DNA from: Osmia lignaria lignaria
Taxonomy: Eukaryota; Arthropoda; Insecta; Hymenoptera; Megachilidae
Length of the DNA: 64,000 bases
Reading direction: 5' to 3'
NCBI RefSeq assembly: GCF_051020975.1
Contig: NC_135034.1
Location: 1,922,001-1,986,000, forward strand
Below, one piece after another: positions 38,050 through 54,090 of the stretch. Below the pieces are notes generated by a model. The model was not told where the DNA came from. It worked only from the letters and a program-made list of their open reading frames with translations, and ran no database searches. The number at the start of each line of letters is the position of its first letter. The first letter of the stretch is position 1. A program made the position numbers and the translations under genes.

Positions 38050-39650
38050 CAACAACATCATTCATACTATATCTACATTGGATATCATGTAATATACTGA
38101 TCCGTTCCCACAGATCAAGGTATCTACATTTAATAAGAATATCATTATTACTATATCTACACTAGATATAATGCAATATACGGATTCCTTCCCACAGATC
38201 AATGTACATTTAATAACAACATCATTCATACTATATCTGCATTGGATATAACGTAATATACTGATCCCTTCCCACAGGTCAATGTACATACAATAGCAAA
38301 ATCGTTATTACTATATCCACATTAGGTATAATGTAATGTATTTACTACATCCAACAGATCATTGTACATTTAATAACATCATTCATGCTATAGCTAAATT
38401 GGATATAATGTAATATACTCACCCCTTCCCACAGATCAAGGTACCTACATTTAATAACAATATCATTATTACTATATCTACATTAGATATAATGTAATAT
38501 ACTGATCCCTGCCCACCGGTCAATGTACATTTAATAACAACATCGTTCATACTATATCCACATTAGGTATAATGTAATATAGTGATTACGTCCCACAGAT
38601 CAATGTACCTACATTTAGTAACAATATCCTTAGTACTATATCCACATTACACATAATGTAATATACTGATTCCTTCCCACAGATCAATGTACATTTAACA
38701 ACAACATCATTCGTACTATATCTACACGAGGTATAATGTAATATAGTGATTACATCCCCCAGATCAATGTACATATAACAACAACATCATTCATACTATA
38801 TCTACATTGGATATAATGTAATATACTGATCCCTTCCCAAAGGTCAATGTACATATAATAGCATAATCGTTATTACTATATCTACATTAGGTATAATGTA
38901 ATGTATTAACTACATCCTACAGATCAGTGTACATTTAATAACAACATCATTCATTACATATCTATTTTGGGTACAATGTAATATAGTGATTACATCCCAC
39001 AGATCAATGTACATGTAATATCGATATCATTATTACTATATCTACATTAGATATAATGTGATATACTGATCCCTGCCCATAGTTCAATGTACCTATATTT
39101 AATAACAATATCATTAGTACTATATCCACATCACATATAATGTAATATACTGATCCCTTCCCACAGATCAATGTACATTTAGTAACACCATCATTCATAC
39201 TATATCTACACTGGATATAATACAATATACGGATTCCTCCCCACAGATCAATGTACATTTTATAACAACATCATTCATACTATATCTACATTGGATATAA
39301 TGTAATATACTGATCCCTTCCCATACGTCAATGTACATATAATAGCAAAGTCGTTATTACTATATCTACATTAGGTATAATGTAATATACTGATCCCTGC
39401 TCACAGATCAATGTACCTATATTTAATAACAATATCCTTAGTACTATATCCACATTACATATGATGTAATATACTGATTCCTTCCCACAGATCAATGTAC
39501 ATTTAATAACAACAGCATTCATACTATATCAACACTAGGTATAATGTAATATAGTGATTACATCCCACAGATCAAGGTACATTCAATATCGATATCATTA
39601 TTACTGTATCTACATTAGATAAAATGTAGTATACTGATTCCTTCCCACAG
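38050..39650. repeat. 2513-bp satellite unit, partial copy 3
   Basis: Offset 9506 from 28556 and 6993 from 31069, carrying the same GGATATCATG and TAAGAATATC variants. It is not adjacent to the first two copies, so it arrived with a larger block duplication. Confidence 0.82.
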
Positions 39651-39730
39651 ATCAATGTACATTTAACAACGACATCATTCGTACTATATCTACATTGGAT
39701 ATAATGTAATATACTGATCCCTTCCCACAG

Positions 39731-40299
39731 ATCAATGTACCTACATTTAATAACAATATCCTTAGTACTATATCCACATCACACATAATGTAATATACTG
39801 ATTCCTTCCCACAGAACAATGTACATTTAATAACCCCATCATTCATACTATATCTACACGAGGTATAATGTAATATAGTGATTACATCCCCCAGATCAAT
39901 GTACATATAACAACAACATCATTCATACTATATCTACATTGGATATAATGTAATATACTGATCCCTTCCCACAGGTCAATGTACATATAATAGTATAATT
40001 GTTATTACTATATCTACATTAGGTATAATGTAATGTATTTACTACATCCTACAGATCATTGTACATTTAATAACATCATTCATGCTATAGCTAAATTGGC
40101 TATAATGTAATATACTCACCCCTTCCCACAGATCAAGGTACCTACATTTAATAACAATATCATTATTACTACATCTACATTAGATATAAAGTAATATACT
40201 GATCCCTGCCCACAGTTCAATGTACCTATATTTAATAATAATATCATTAGTACTATATCCACATCATATATAATGTAATATACTGATCCCTTCCCACAG
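39731..40299. repeat. 569-bp satellite duplication, copy 1
   Basis: Seven monomers repeated directly at 40300-40868. Diagnostic variants are TAACCCCATC, AGTATAATTG and AAATTGGCTATAATG. Confidence 0.87.
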
Positions 40300-40868
40300 A
40301 TCAATGTACCTACATTTAATAACAATATCCTTAGTACTATATCCACATCACACATAATGTAATATACTGATTCCTTCCCACAGAACAATGTACATTTAAT
40401 AACCCCATCATTCATACTATATCTACACGAGGTATAATGTAATATAGTGATTACATCCCCCAGATCAATGTACATATAACAACAACATCATTCATACTAT
40501 ATCTACATTGGATATAATGTAATATACTGATCCCTTCCCACAGGTCAATGTACATATAATAGTATAATTGTTATTACTATATCTACATTAGGTATAATGT
40601 AATGTATTTACTACATCCTACAGATCATTGTACATTTAATAACATCATTCATGCTATAGCTAAATTGGCTATAATGTAATATACTCACCCCTTCCCACAG
40701 ATCAAGGTACCTACATTTAATAACAATATCATTATTACTACATCTACATTAGATATAAAGTAATATACTGATCCCTGCCCACAGTTCAATGTACCTATAT
40801 TTAATAATAATATCATTAGTACTATATCCACATCATATATAATGTAATATACTGATTCCTTCCCACAG
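40300..40868. repeat. 569-bp satellite duplication, copy 2
   Basis: Direct repeat of 39731-40299 with no difference noticed in the diagnostic variants. A related stretch is seen again at about 54091-54690 (offset 13741). Confidence 0.87.
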
Positions 40869-43040
40869 ATCAATGTACATTAACAACAACATCATTCATG
40901 CTATAGCTAAATTGGATATAATGTAATATACTGATCCCTGCCCACCGGTCAATGTACATTTAATAACAACATCGTTCATACTATATCCACATTAGGTATA
41001 ATGTAATATAGTGATTACGTCCCACAGATCAATGTACCTACATTTAATAACAATATCCTTAGTACTATACCCACATTACACATAATGTAATATACTGATT
41101 CCTTCCCACAGATCAATGTACATTTAACAACAACATCATTCATACTATATCTACAATGGATATAATGTAATATACTGATCCCTGCCCATAGTTCCATGTA
41201 CCTATATTTAATAACAATATCATTAGTACTATATCCACATCACATATAATATAATATACCGATTCCTTCCCACAGATCAATGTACATTTAATAACAACAT
41301 TATTCATACCATATCTACACTAGGTATAATGTAACATAGTGATTACATCCCACAGATCAATGTACACTTCAAAACAACATCATTCATACTATAACTACAT
41401 TGGATATAATGTAATATACTGATCCCTTCCCACAGATCAAGGTATCTACATTTAATAACAACATCATTATTACTATATCTACACTAGATATAATGCAATA
41501 TACGGATTCCTTCCCACAGATCAATGTACATTTAATAACAACATCATTCATACTATATCTGCATTGGATATAATGTAATATACTGATCCCTTCCCACAGG
41601 TCAATGTACATACAATAGCAAAATCGTTATTACTATATCTACATTAGGTATAATGTAATGTATTTACTACATCCTACAGATCATTGTACATTTAATAAGA
41701 TCATTCATGCTATAGCTAAATTGGATATAATGTAATATACTCACCCCTTCCCACAGATCAAGGTAGCTACATTTAATAACATTATCATTAATACTATATC
41801 TACATGAGATATAATGTTATATACTAATCCCTGCCCACAGATCAATGTATATTTAATAGCGATATCATTATTACTATATCTACATTAGATATAATGTTAT
41901 ATACTGATCCCTGCCCACAGTTCAATGTACCTATACTTAATAACAATATCATTAGTACTATATCCACATCATATATAATGTAATATACCGATTCCTTCCC
42001 ACAGATCAACGTAGATTTAATAACATCATTCATACTATATCAACACTAGGTATAATGTAATATAGTGATTACATCCCACAGATCAAGGTACATTTAATAA
42101 CAACATCATTCATACTATATCTACATTGGATATAATGTATTATACTGGTCCCTTCCCACAGATCAAGGTGCCTACATTTAATAACAACATCATTCATACT
42201 ATATCTTCATTGGATATAATGTAATATACTGATCCCTTCCCACAGGTCAATGTACATACAATAGCAAAATCGTTATTACTATATCTACATTAGGTATAAT
42301 GTAATGTATTTACTACATCCTACAGATCATTGTACATTTAATAAGATCATTCATGCTATAGCTAAATTGGATATAATGTAATATACTCACCCCTTCCCAC
42401 AGATCAAGGTACCTACATTTAATAACAATATCATTATTACTACATCTACATTAGATATAATGCAATAGACGGATTCCTTCCCACAGATCAATGTACATTT
42501 AATAACAACATCATTCATACTATAACTACATTGGATATAATGTAATATACTGATCCCTCCCCACAGATCAATGTACATTTTATAACAACATCATTCATAC
42601 TATATCTACATTGGATATAATGTAATATACTGATCCCTTCCCATACGTCAATGTACATATAATAGCAAAATCGTTATTACTATATCTACATTAGGTATAA
42701 TGTAATATACTGATCCCTGCTCACAGATCAATGTACCTATATTTAATAACAATATCCTTAGTACTATATCCACATTACACATAATGTAATATACTGATCC
42801 CTTCCCACAGATCAATGTACATTTAATAACAACAGCATTCATACTATATCAACACTAGGTATAATGTAATATAGTGATTACATCCCACAGATCAAGGTAC
42901 ATTCAATATCGATATCATTATTACTATATCTACATTAGATAAAATGTAATATACTGATCCCTTCCCACAGATCAAGGTGCCTACATTTAGTAACAATATC
43001 ATTATTACTATATCTACATTAGATATAATGTAATATACTG

Positions 43041-46000
43041 ATCCCTGCTAACCGGTCAATGTACATTTAATAACAACATCGTTCATACTATATCCACATT
43101 AGGTATAATGTAATATAGTGATTACGTCTCACAGATCAATGTACCTACATTTAATAACAATATCCTTAGTACTATATCCACATTACACATAATGTAATAT
43201 ACTGATTCCTTCCCACAGATCAATGTACATTTAACAACAACATCATTCATACTATATCTACAATGGATATAATGTAATATACTGATCCCTGCCCATAGTT
43301 CAATGTACCTATATTTAATAACAATATCATTAGTACTATATCCACATCACATATAATGTAATATACTGATTCCTTCTCACAGATCAATGTACATTTAATA
43401 ACAACATTATTCATACTATATCTACACTAGGTAGAATGTAACATAGTGATTACATCCCACAGATCAATGTACACTTAAAAACAACATCATTCATACTATA
43501 ACTACATTGGATATAATGTAATATACTGATCCCTTCCCACAGATCAAGGTATCTACATTTAATAACAATATCATCATTACTATATCTACACTAGATATAA
43601 TGCAATATACGGATTCCTTCCCACAGATCAATGTACATTTAATAACAACATCATTCATACTATATCTGCATTGGATATAACGTAATATACTGATCCCTTC
43701 CCACAGGTCAATGTACATACAATAGCAAAATCGTTATTACTATATCCACATTAGGTATAATGTAATGTATTTACTACATCCAACAGATCATTGTACATTT
43801 AATAACATCATTCATGCTATAGCTAAATTGGATATAATGTAATATACTCACCCCTTCCCACAGATCAAGGTACCTACATTTAATAACAATATCATTATTA
43901 CTACATCTACATTAGATATAAAGTAATATACTGATCCCTGCCCACGGTTCAATGTACCCATATTTAATAATAATATCATTAGTACCATATCCACATCATA
44001 TATAATGTAATATACTGATTCCTTCCCACAGATCAATGTACATTAACAACAACATCATTCATGCTATAGCTAAATTGGATATAATGTAATATACTGATCC
44101 CTGCCCACAGATCAATGTACCTACATTTAATAACAATATCATTAGTGCTATATCTACATTAGATATAATGTAATATACTGATCCCTGCCCACAGATCAAT
44201 GTACCTACATTTAGTAACAATATCATTATTACTATATCTACATTAGATATAATGTAATATACTGATCCCTGCCCACCGGTCAATGTACATTTAATAACAA
44301 CATCGTTCATACTATATCCACATTAGGTATAATGTAATATAGTGATTACGTCCCACAGATCAATGTACCTACATTTAGTAACAATATCCTTAGTACTATA
44401 TCCACATTACACATAATGTAATATACTGATTCCTTCCCACAGATCAATGTACATTTAACAACAACATCATTCGTACTATATCTACACGAGGTATAATGTA
44501 ATATAGTGATTACATCCCCCAGATCAATGTACATATAACAACAACATCATTCATACTATATCTACATTGGATATAATGTAATATACTGATCCCTTCCCAA
44601 AGGTCAATGTACATATAATAGCATAATCGTTATTACTATATCTACATTAGGTATAATGTAATGTATTAACTACATCCTACAGATCATTGTACATTTAATA
44701 ACATCATTCATGCTATAGCTAAATTGGATATAATGTAATATACTGATCCTTTCCCACAGATCAAGGTAGCTACATTTAATAACATCATCATTAATACTAT
44801 ATCTACATGAGATATAATGTTATATACTAATCCCTGCCCACAGATCAATGTATATTTAATAGCGATATCATTATTACTATATCTACATTAGATATAATGT
44901 TATATACTGATCCCTGCCCACAGTTCAATGTACCTATACTTAATAACAATATCATTAGTACTATATCCACATCATATATAATGTAATATACCGATTCCTT
45001 CCCACAGATCAACGTAGATTTAATAACAACATCATTCATACTATATCAACACTAGGTATAATGTAATATAGTGATTACATCCCACAGATCAAGGTACATT
45101 TAATAACAACATCATTCATACTATATCTACATTGGATATAATGTATTATACTGATCCCTTCCCACAGATCAAGGTGCCTACATTTAGTAACAATATCATT
45201 ATTACTATATCTTCAGTAGATATAATGTAATATACTAATCCCTGCCCACAGATCAATGTATATTTAGTAGCGATATCATTATTACTATATCTACATTGGA
45301 TATAATGTAATATACTGAACCCTCCCCACAGATCAATGTACCTACATTTAACAACAATATCATTAGTACTACGTCCACATTGCATATAATGTAATATACT
45401 GATTCCTTGCCACAGATCAGTGTACATTTAATAACAACATCATTCATTACATATCTATTTTGGGTACAATGTAATATAGTGATTACATCCCACAGATCAA
45501 TGTACATGTAATATCGATATCATTATTACTATATCTACATTAGATATAATGTAATATACTGATCTCTGCTCGCAGATCAATGTACCTATACTTAATAACA
45601 ATATCCTTAGTACTATATCCACATTACACATAATGTAATATACTGATTCCTTCCCACAGATCAATGTACATTTAATAACAACAGCATTCATACTATATCA
45701 ACACTAGGTATAATGTAATATAGTGATTACATCCCACAGATCAAGGTACATTCAATATCGATATCATTATTACTGTATCTACAGTAGATAAAACGTAATA
45801 TACTGATTCCTTCCCACAGATCAATGTACATTTAACAACAACATCATTCATACTATATCTACATTGGATATAATGTAATATACTGATCCCTTCCCACAGA
45901 TCAATGTACCTACATTTAATAACAATATCCTTAGTACTATATCCACATTACACATAATGTAATATACTGATTCCTTCCCACAGATCAATGTACATTTAAC

Positions 46001-48413
46001 AACAACATCATTCATACTATATCTACAATGGATATAATGTAATATACTGATCCCTGCCCATAGTTCAATGTACCTATATTTAATAACAATATCATTAGTA
46101 CTATATCCACATCACATATAATGTAATATACTGATTCCTTCTCACAGATCAATGTACATTTAATAACAACATTATTCATACTATATCTACACTAGGTAGA
46201 ATGTAACATAGTGATTACATCCCACAGATCAATGTACACTTAAAAACAACATCATTCATACTATAACTACATTGGATATAATGTAATATACTGATCCCTT
46301 CCCACAGATCAAGGTATCTACATTTAATAACAATATCATTATTACTATATCTACACTAGATATAATGCAATATACGGATTCCTTCCCACAGATCAATGTA
46401 CATTTAATAACAACATCATTCATACTATATCTGCATTGGATATAACGTAATATACTGATCCCTTCCCACAGGTCAATGTACATACAATAGCAAAATCGTT
46501 ATTACTATATCCACATTAGGTATAATGTAATGTATTTACTACATCCAACAGATCATTGTACATTTAATAACATCATTCATGCTATAGCTAAATTGGATAT
46601 AATGTAATATACTCACCCCTTCCCACAGATCAAGGTACCTACATTTAATAACAATATCATTATTACTACATCTACATTAGATATAAAGTAATATACTGAT
46701 CCCTGCCCATGGTTCAATGTACCCATATTTAATAATAATATCATTAGTACTATATCCACATCATATATAATGTAATATACTGATTCCTTCCCACAGATCA
46801 ATGTACATTAACAACAACGTCATTCATGCTATAGCTAAATTGGATATAATGTAATATACTGATCCCTGCCCACAGATCAATGTACTTACATTTAATAACA
46901 ATATCATTAGTACTATATCTACATTAGATATAATGTAATATACTGATCCCTGCCCACAGATCAATGTACCTACATTTAGTAACAATATCATTATTACTAT
47001 ATCTACATTAAATATAATGTAATATACTGATCCCTGCCCACCGGTCAATGTACATTTAATAACAACATCGTTCATACTATATCCACATTAGGTATAATGT
47101 AATATAGTGATTACGTCCCACAGATCAATGTACCTACATTTAGTAACAATATCCTTAGTACTATATCCACATTACACATAATGTAATATACTGATTCCTT
47201 CCCACAGATCAATGTACATTTAACAACAACATCATTCGTACTATATCTACACGAGGTATAATGTAATATAGTGATTACATCCCCCAGATCAATGTACATA
47301 TAACAACAACATCATTCATACTATATCTACATTGGATATAATGTAATATACTGATCCCTTCCCAAAGGTCAATGTACATATAATAGCATAATCGTTATTA
47401 CTATATCTACATTAGGTATAATGTAATGTATTAACTACATCCTACAGATCATTGTACATTTAATAACATCATTCATGCTATAGCTAAATTGGATATAATG
47501 TAATATACTGATCCTTTCCCACAGATCAAGGTAGCTACATTTAATAACATCATCATTAATACTATATCTACATGAGATATAATGTTATATACTAATCCCT
47601 GCCCACAGATCAATGTACCTACATTTAGTAACAATATCATTATTACTATATCTACATTAGATATAATGTAATATACTGATCCCTGCCCACCGGTCAATGT
47701 ACATTTAATAACAACATCGTTCATACTATATCCACATTAGGTATAATGTAATATAGTGATTACGTCCCACAGATCAATGTACCTACATTTAGTAACAATA
47801 TCCTTAGTACTATATCCACATTACACATAATGTAATATACTGATTCCTTCCCACAGATCAATGTACATTTAACAACAACATCATTCGTACTATATCTACA
47901 CGAGGTATAATGTAATATAGTGATTACATCCCACAGATCAAGGTACATTTAATAACAACATCATTCATACTATATCTACATTGGATATAATGTATTATAC
48001 TGATCCCTTCCCACAGATCAAGGTGCCTACATTTAGTAACAATATCATTATTACTATATCTTCATTAGATATAATGTAATATACTGACCCTCCCCACAGA
48101 TCAATGTACCTCCATTTAACAACAATATCATTAGTACTACGTCCACATTGCATATAATGTAATATACTGATTCCTTGCCACAGATCAGTGTACATTTAAT
48201 AACAACATCATTCATTACATATCTATTTTGGGTACAATGTAATATAGTGATTACATCCCACAGATCAATGTACATGTAATATCGATATCATTATTACTAT
48301 ATCTACATTAGATATAATGTAATATACTGATCCCTGCCCATAGTTCAATGTACCTATATTTAATAACAATATCATTAGTACTATATCCACATCACATATA
48401 ATGTAATATACTG
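43041..48413. repeat. Higher-order satellite unit, copy 1 (about 5.4 kb)
   Basis: Repeats at 48414 with offset 5373. The offset becomes 5697 after a 324-bp (80+80+84+80) insertion present only in the next copy near 49966-50289. Within the unit, the same monomer variants recur in the same order for more than 60 monomers. Confidence 0.87.
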
Positions 48414-51400
48414 ATCCCTGCCCACCGGTCAATGTACATTTAATAACAACATCGATCATACTATATCCACATTAGGTATAATGTAATATAGTGATTACGT
48501 CTCACAGATCAATGTACCTACATTTAATAACAATATCCTTAGTACTATATCCACATTACACATAATGTAATATACTGATTCCTTCCCACAGATCAATGTA
48601 CATTTAACAACAACATCATTCATACTATATCTACAATGGATATAATGTAATATACTGATCCCTGCCCATAGTTCAATGTACCTATATTTAATAACAATAT
48701 CATTAGTACTATATCCACATCACATATAATGTAATATACTGATTCCTTCTCACAGATCAATGTACATTTAATAACAACATTATTCATACTATATCTACAC
48801 TAGGTAGAATGTAACATAGTGATTACATCCCACAGATCAATGTACACTTAAAAACAACATCATTCATACTATAACTACATTGGATATAATGTAATATACT
48901 GATCCCTTCCCACAGATCAAGGTATCTACATTTAATAACAATATCATCATTACTATATCTACACTAGATATAATGCAATATACGGATTCCTTCCCACAGA
49001 TCAATGTACATTTAATAACAACATCATTCATACTATATCTGCATTGGATATAACGTAATATACTGATCCCTTCCCACAGGTCAATGTACATACAATAGCA
49101 AAATCGTTATTACTATATCCACATTAGGTATAATGTAATGTATTTACTACATCCAACAGATCATTGTACATTTAATAACATCATTCATGCTATAGCTAAA
49201 TTGGATATAATGTAATATACTCACCCCTTCCCACAGATCAAGGTACCTACATTTAATAACAATATCATTATTACTACATCTACATTAGATATAAAGTAAT
49301 ATACTGATCCCTGCCCACGGTTCAATGTACCCATATTTAATAATAATATCATTAGTACTATATCCACATCATATATAATGTAATATACTGATTCCTTCCC
49401 ACAGATCAATGTACATTAACAACAACATCATTCATGCTATAGCTAAATTGGATATAATGTAATATACTGATCCCTGCCCACAGATCAATGTACCTACATT
49501 TAATAACAATATCATTAGTGCTATATCTACATTAGATATAATGTAATATACTGATCCCTGCCCACAGATCAATGTACCTACATTTAGTAACAATATCATT
49601 ATTACTATATCTACATTAGATATAATGTAATATACTGATCCCTGCCCACCGGTCAATGTACATTTAATAACAACATCGTTCATACTATATCCACATTAGG
49701 TATAATGTAATATAGTGATTACGTCCCACAGATCAATGTACCTACATTTAGTAACAATATCCTTAGTACTATATCCACATTACACATAATGTAATATACT
49801 GATTCCTTCCCACAGATCAATGTACATTTAACAACAACATCATTCGTACTATATCTACACGAGGTATAATGTAATATAGTGATTACATCCCCCAGATCAA
49901 TGTACATATAACAACAACATCATTCATACTATATCTACATTGGATATAATGTAATATACTGATCCCTTCCCATACGTCAATGTACATATAATAGCAAAGT
50001 CGTTATTACTATATCTACATTAGGTATAATGTAATATACTGATCCCTGCTCACAGATCAATGTACCTATATTTAATAACAATATCCTTAGTACTATATCC
50101 ACATTACATATGATGTAATATACTGATTCCTTCCCACAGATCAATGTACATTTAATAACAACAGCATTCATACTATATCAACACTAGGTATAATGTAATA
50201 TAGTGATTACATCCCCCAGATCAATGTACATATAACAACAACATCATTCATACTATATCTACATTGGATATAATGTAATATACTGATCCCTTCCCAAAGG
50301 TCAATGTACATATAATAGCATAATCGTTATTACTATATCTACATTAGGTATAATGTAATGTATTAACTACATCCTACAGATCATTGTACATTTAATAACA
50401 TCATTCATGCTATAGCTAAATTGGATATAATGTAATATACTGATCCTTTCCCACAGATCAAGGTAGCTACATTTAATAACATCATCATTAATACTATATC
50501 TACATGAGATATAATGTTATATACTAATCCCTGCCCACAGATCAATGTATATTTAATAGCGATATCATTATTACTATATCTACATTAGATATAATGTTAT
50601 ATACTGATCCCTGCCCACAGTTCAATGTACCTATACTTAATAACAATATCATTAGTACTATATCCACATCATATATAATGTAATATACCGATTCCTTCCC
50701 ACAGATCAACGTGGATTTAATAACAACATCATTCATACTATATCAACACTAGGTATAATGTAATATAGTGATTACATCCCACAGATCAAGGTACATTTAA
50801 TAACAACATCATTCATACTATATCTACATTGGATATAATGTATTATACTGATCCCTTCCCACAGATCAAGGTGCCTACATTTAGTAACAATATCATTATT
50901 ACTATATCTTCAGTAGATATAATGTAATATACTAATCCCTGCCCACAGATCAATGTATATTTAGTAGCGATATCATTATTACTATATCTACATTGGATAT
51001 AATGTAATATACTGAACCCTCCCCACAGATCAATGTACCTACATTTAACAACAATATCATTAGTACTACGTCCACATTGCATATAATGTAATATACTGAT
51101 TCCTTGCCACAGATCAGTGTACATTTAATAACAACATCATTCATTACATATCTATTTTGGGTACAATGTAATATAGTGATTACACCCCACAGATCAATGT
51201 ACATGTAATATCGATATCATTATTACTATATCTACATTAGATATAATGTAATATACTGATCTCTGCTCGCAGATCAATGTACCTATATTTAATAACAATA
51301 TCCTTAGTACTATATCCACATTACACATAATGTAATATACTGATTCCTTCCCACAGATCAATGTACATTTAATAACAACAGCATTCATACTATATCAACA

Positions 51401-54090
51401 CTAGGTATAATGTAATATAGTGATTACATCCCACAGATCAAGGTACATTCAATATCGATATCATTATTACTGTATCTACAGTAGATAAAACGTAATATAC
51501 TGATTCCTTCCCACAGATCAATGTACATTTAACAACAACATCATTCATACTATATCTACATTGGATATAATGTAATATACTGATCCCTTCCCACAGATCA
51601 ATGTACCTACATTTAATAACAATATCCTTAGTACTATATCCACATTACACATAATGTAATATACTGATTCCTTCCCACAGATCAATGTACATTTAACAAC
51701 AACATCATTCATACTATATCTACAATGGATATAATGTAATATACTGATCCCTGCCCATAGTTCAATGTACCTATATTTAATAACAATATCATTAGTACTA
51801 TATCCACATCACATATAATGTAATATACTGATTCCTTCTCACAGATCAATGTACATTTAATAACAACATTATTCATACTATATCTACACTAGGTAGAATG
51901 TAACATAGTGATTACATCCCACAGATCAATGTACACTTAAAAACAACATCATTCATACTATAACTACATTGGATATAATGTAATATACTGATCCCTTCCC
52001 ACAGATCAAGGTATCTACATTTAATAACAATATCATTATTACTATATCTACACTAGATATAATGCAATATACGGATTCCTTCCCACAGATCAATGTACAT
52101 TTAATAACAACATCATTCATACTATATCTGCATTGGATATAACGTAATATACTGATCCCTTCCCACAGGTCAATGTACATACAATAGCAAAATCGTTATT
52201 ACTATATCCACATTAGGTATAATGTAATGTATTTACTACATCCAACAGATCATTGTACATTTAATAACATCATTCATGCTATAGCTAAATTGGATATAAT
52301 GTAATATACTCACCCCTTCCCACAGATCAAGGTACCTACATTTAATAACAATATCATTATTACTACATCTACATTAGATATAAAGTAATATACTGATCCC
52401 TGCCCATGGTTCAATGTACCCATATTTAATAATAATATCATTAGTACTATATCCACATCATATATAATGTAATATACTGATTCCTTCCCACAGATCAATG
52501 TACATTAACAACAACGTCATTCATGCTATAGCTAAATTGGATATAATGTAATATACTGATCCCTGCCCACAGATCAATGTACTTACATTTAATAACAATA
52601 TCATTAGTACTATATCTACATTAGATATAATGTAATATACTGATCCCTGCCCACAGATCAATGTACCTACATTTAGTAACAATATCATTATTACTATATC
52701 TACATTAAATATAATGTAATATACTGATCCCTGCCCACCGGTCAATGTACATTTAATAACAACATCGTTCATACTATATCCACATTAGGTATAATGTAAT
52801 ATAGTGATTACGTCCCACAGATCAATGTACCTACATTTAGTAACAATATCCTTAGTACTATATCCACATTACACATAATGTAATATACTGATTCCTTCCC
52901 ACAGATCAATGTACATTTAACAACAACATCATTCGTACTATATCTACACGAGGTATAATGTAATATAGTGATTACATCCCCCAGATCAATGTACATATAA
53001 CAACAACATCATTCATACTATATCTACATTGGATATAATGTAATATACTGATCCCTTCCCAAAGGTCAATGTACATATAATAGCATAATCGTTATTACTA
53101 TATCTACATTAGGTATAATGTAATGTATTAACTACATCCTACAGATCATTGTACATTTAATAACATCATTCATGCTATAGCTAAATTGGATATAATGTAA
53201 TATACTGATCCTTTCCCACAGATCAAGGTAGCTACATTTAATAACATCATCATTAATACTATATCTACATGAGATATAATGTTATATACTAATCCCTGCC
53301 CACAGATCAATGTACCTACATTTAGTAACAATATCATTATTACTATATCTACATTAGATATAATGTAATATACTGATCCCTGCCCACCGGTCAATGTACA
53401 TTTAATAACAACATCGTTCATACTATATCCACATTAGGTATAATGTAATATAGTGATTACGTCCCACAGATCAATGTACCTACATTTAGTAACAATATCC
53501 TTAGTACTATATCCACATTACACATAATGTAATATACTGATTCCTTCCCACAGATCAATGTACATTTAACAACAACATCATTCGTACTATATCTACACGA
53601 GGTATAATGTAATATAGTGATTACATCCCACAGATCAAGGTACATTTAATAACAACATCATTCATACTATATCTACATTGGATATAATGTATTATACTGA
53701 TCCCTTCCCACAGATCAAGGTGCCTACATTTAGTAACAATATCATTATTACTATATCTTCATTAGATATAATGTAATATACTGACCCTCCCCACAGATCA
53801 ATGTACCTCCATTTAACAACAATATCATTAGTACTACGTCCACATTGCATATAATGTAATATACTGATTCCTTGCCACAGATCAGTGTACATTTAATAAC
53901 AACATCATTCATTACATATCTATTTTGGGTACAATGTAATATAGTGATTACATCCCACAGATCAATGTACATGTAATATCGATATCATTATTACTATATC
54001 TACATTAGATATAATGTAATATACTGATCCCTGCCCATAGTTCAATGTACCTATATTTAATAACAATATCATTAGTACTATATCCACATT
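48414..54090. repeat. Higher-order satellite unit, copy 2 (about 5.7 kb)
   Basis: Contains the extra 324 bp near 49966-50289. It repeats at 57611 with offset 9197. The match with copy 1 ends near 54090, where the sequence switches to a segment like 40350-40949. Confidence 0.87.
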
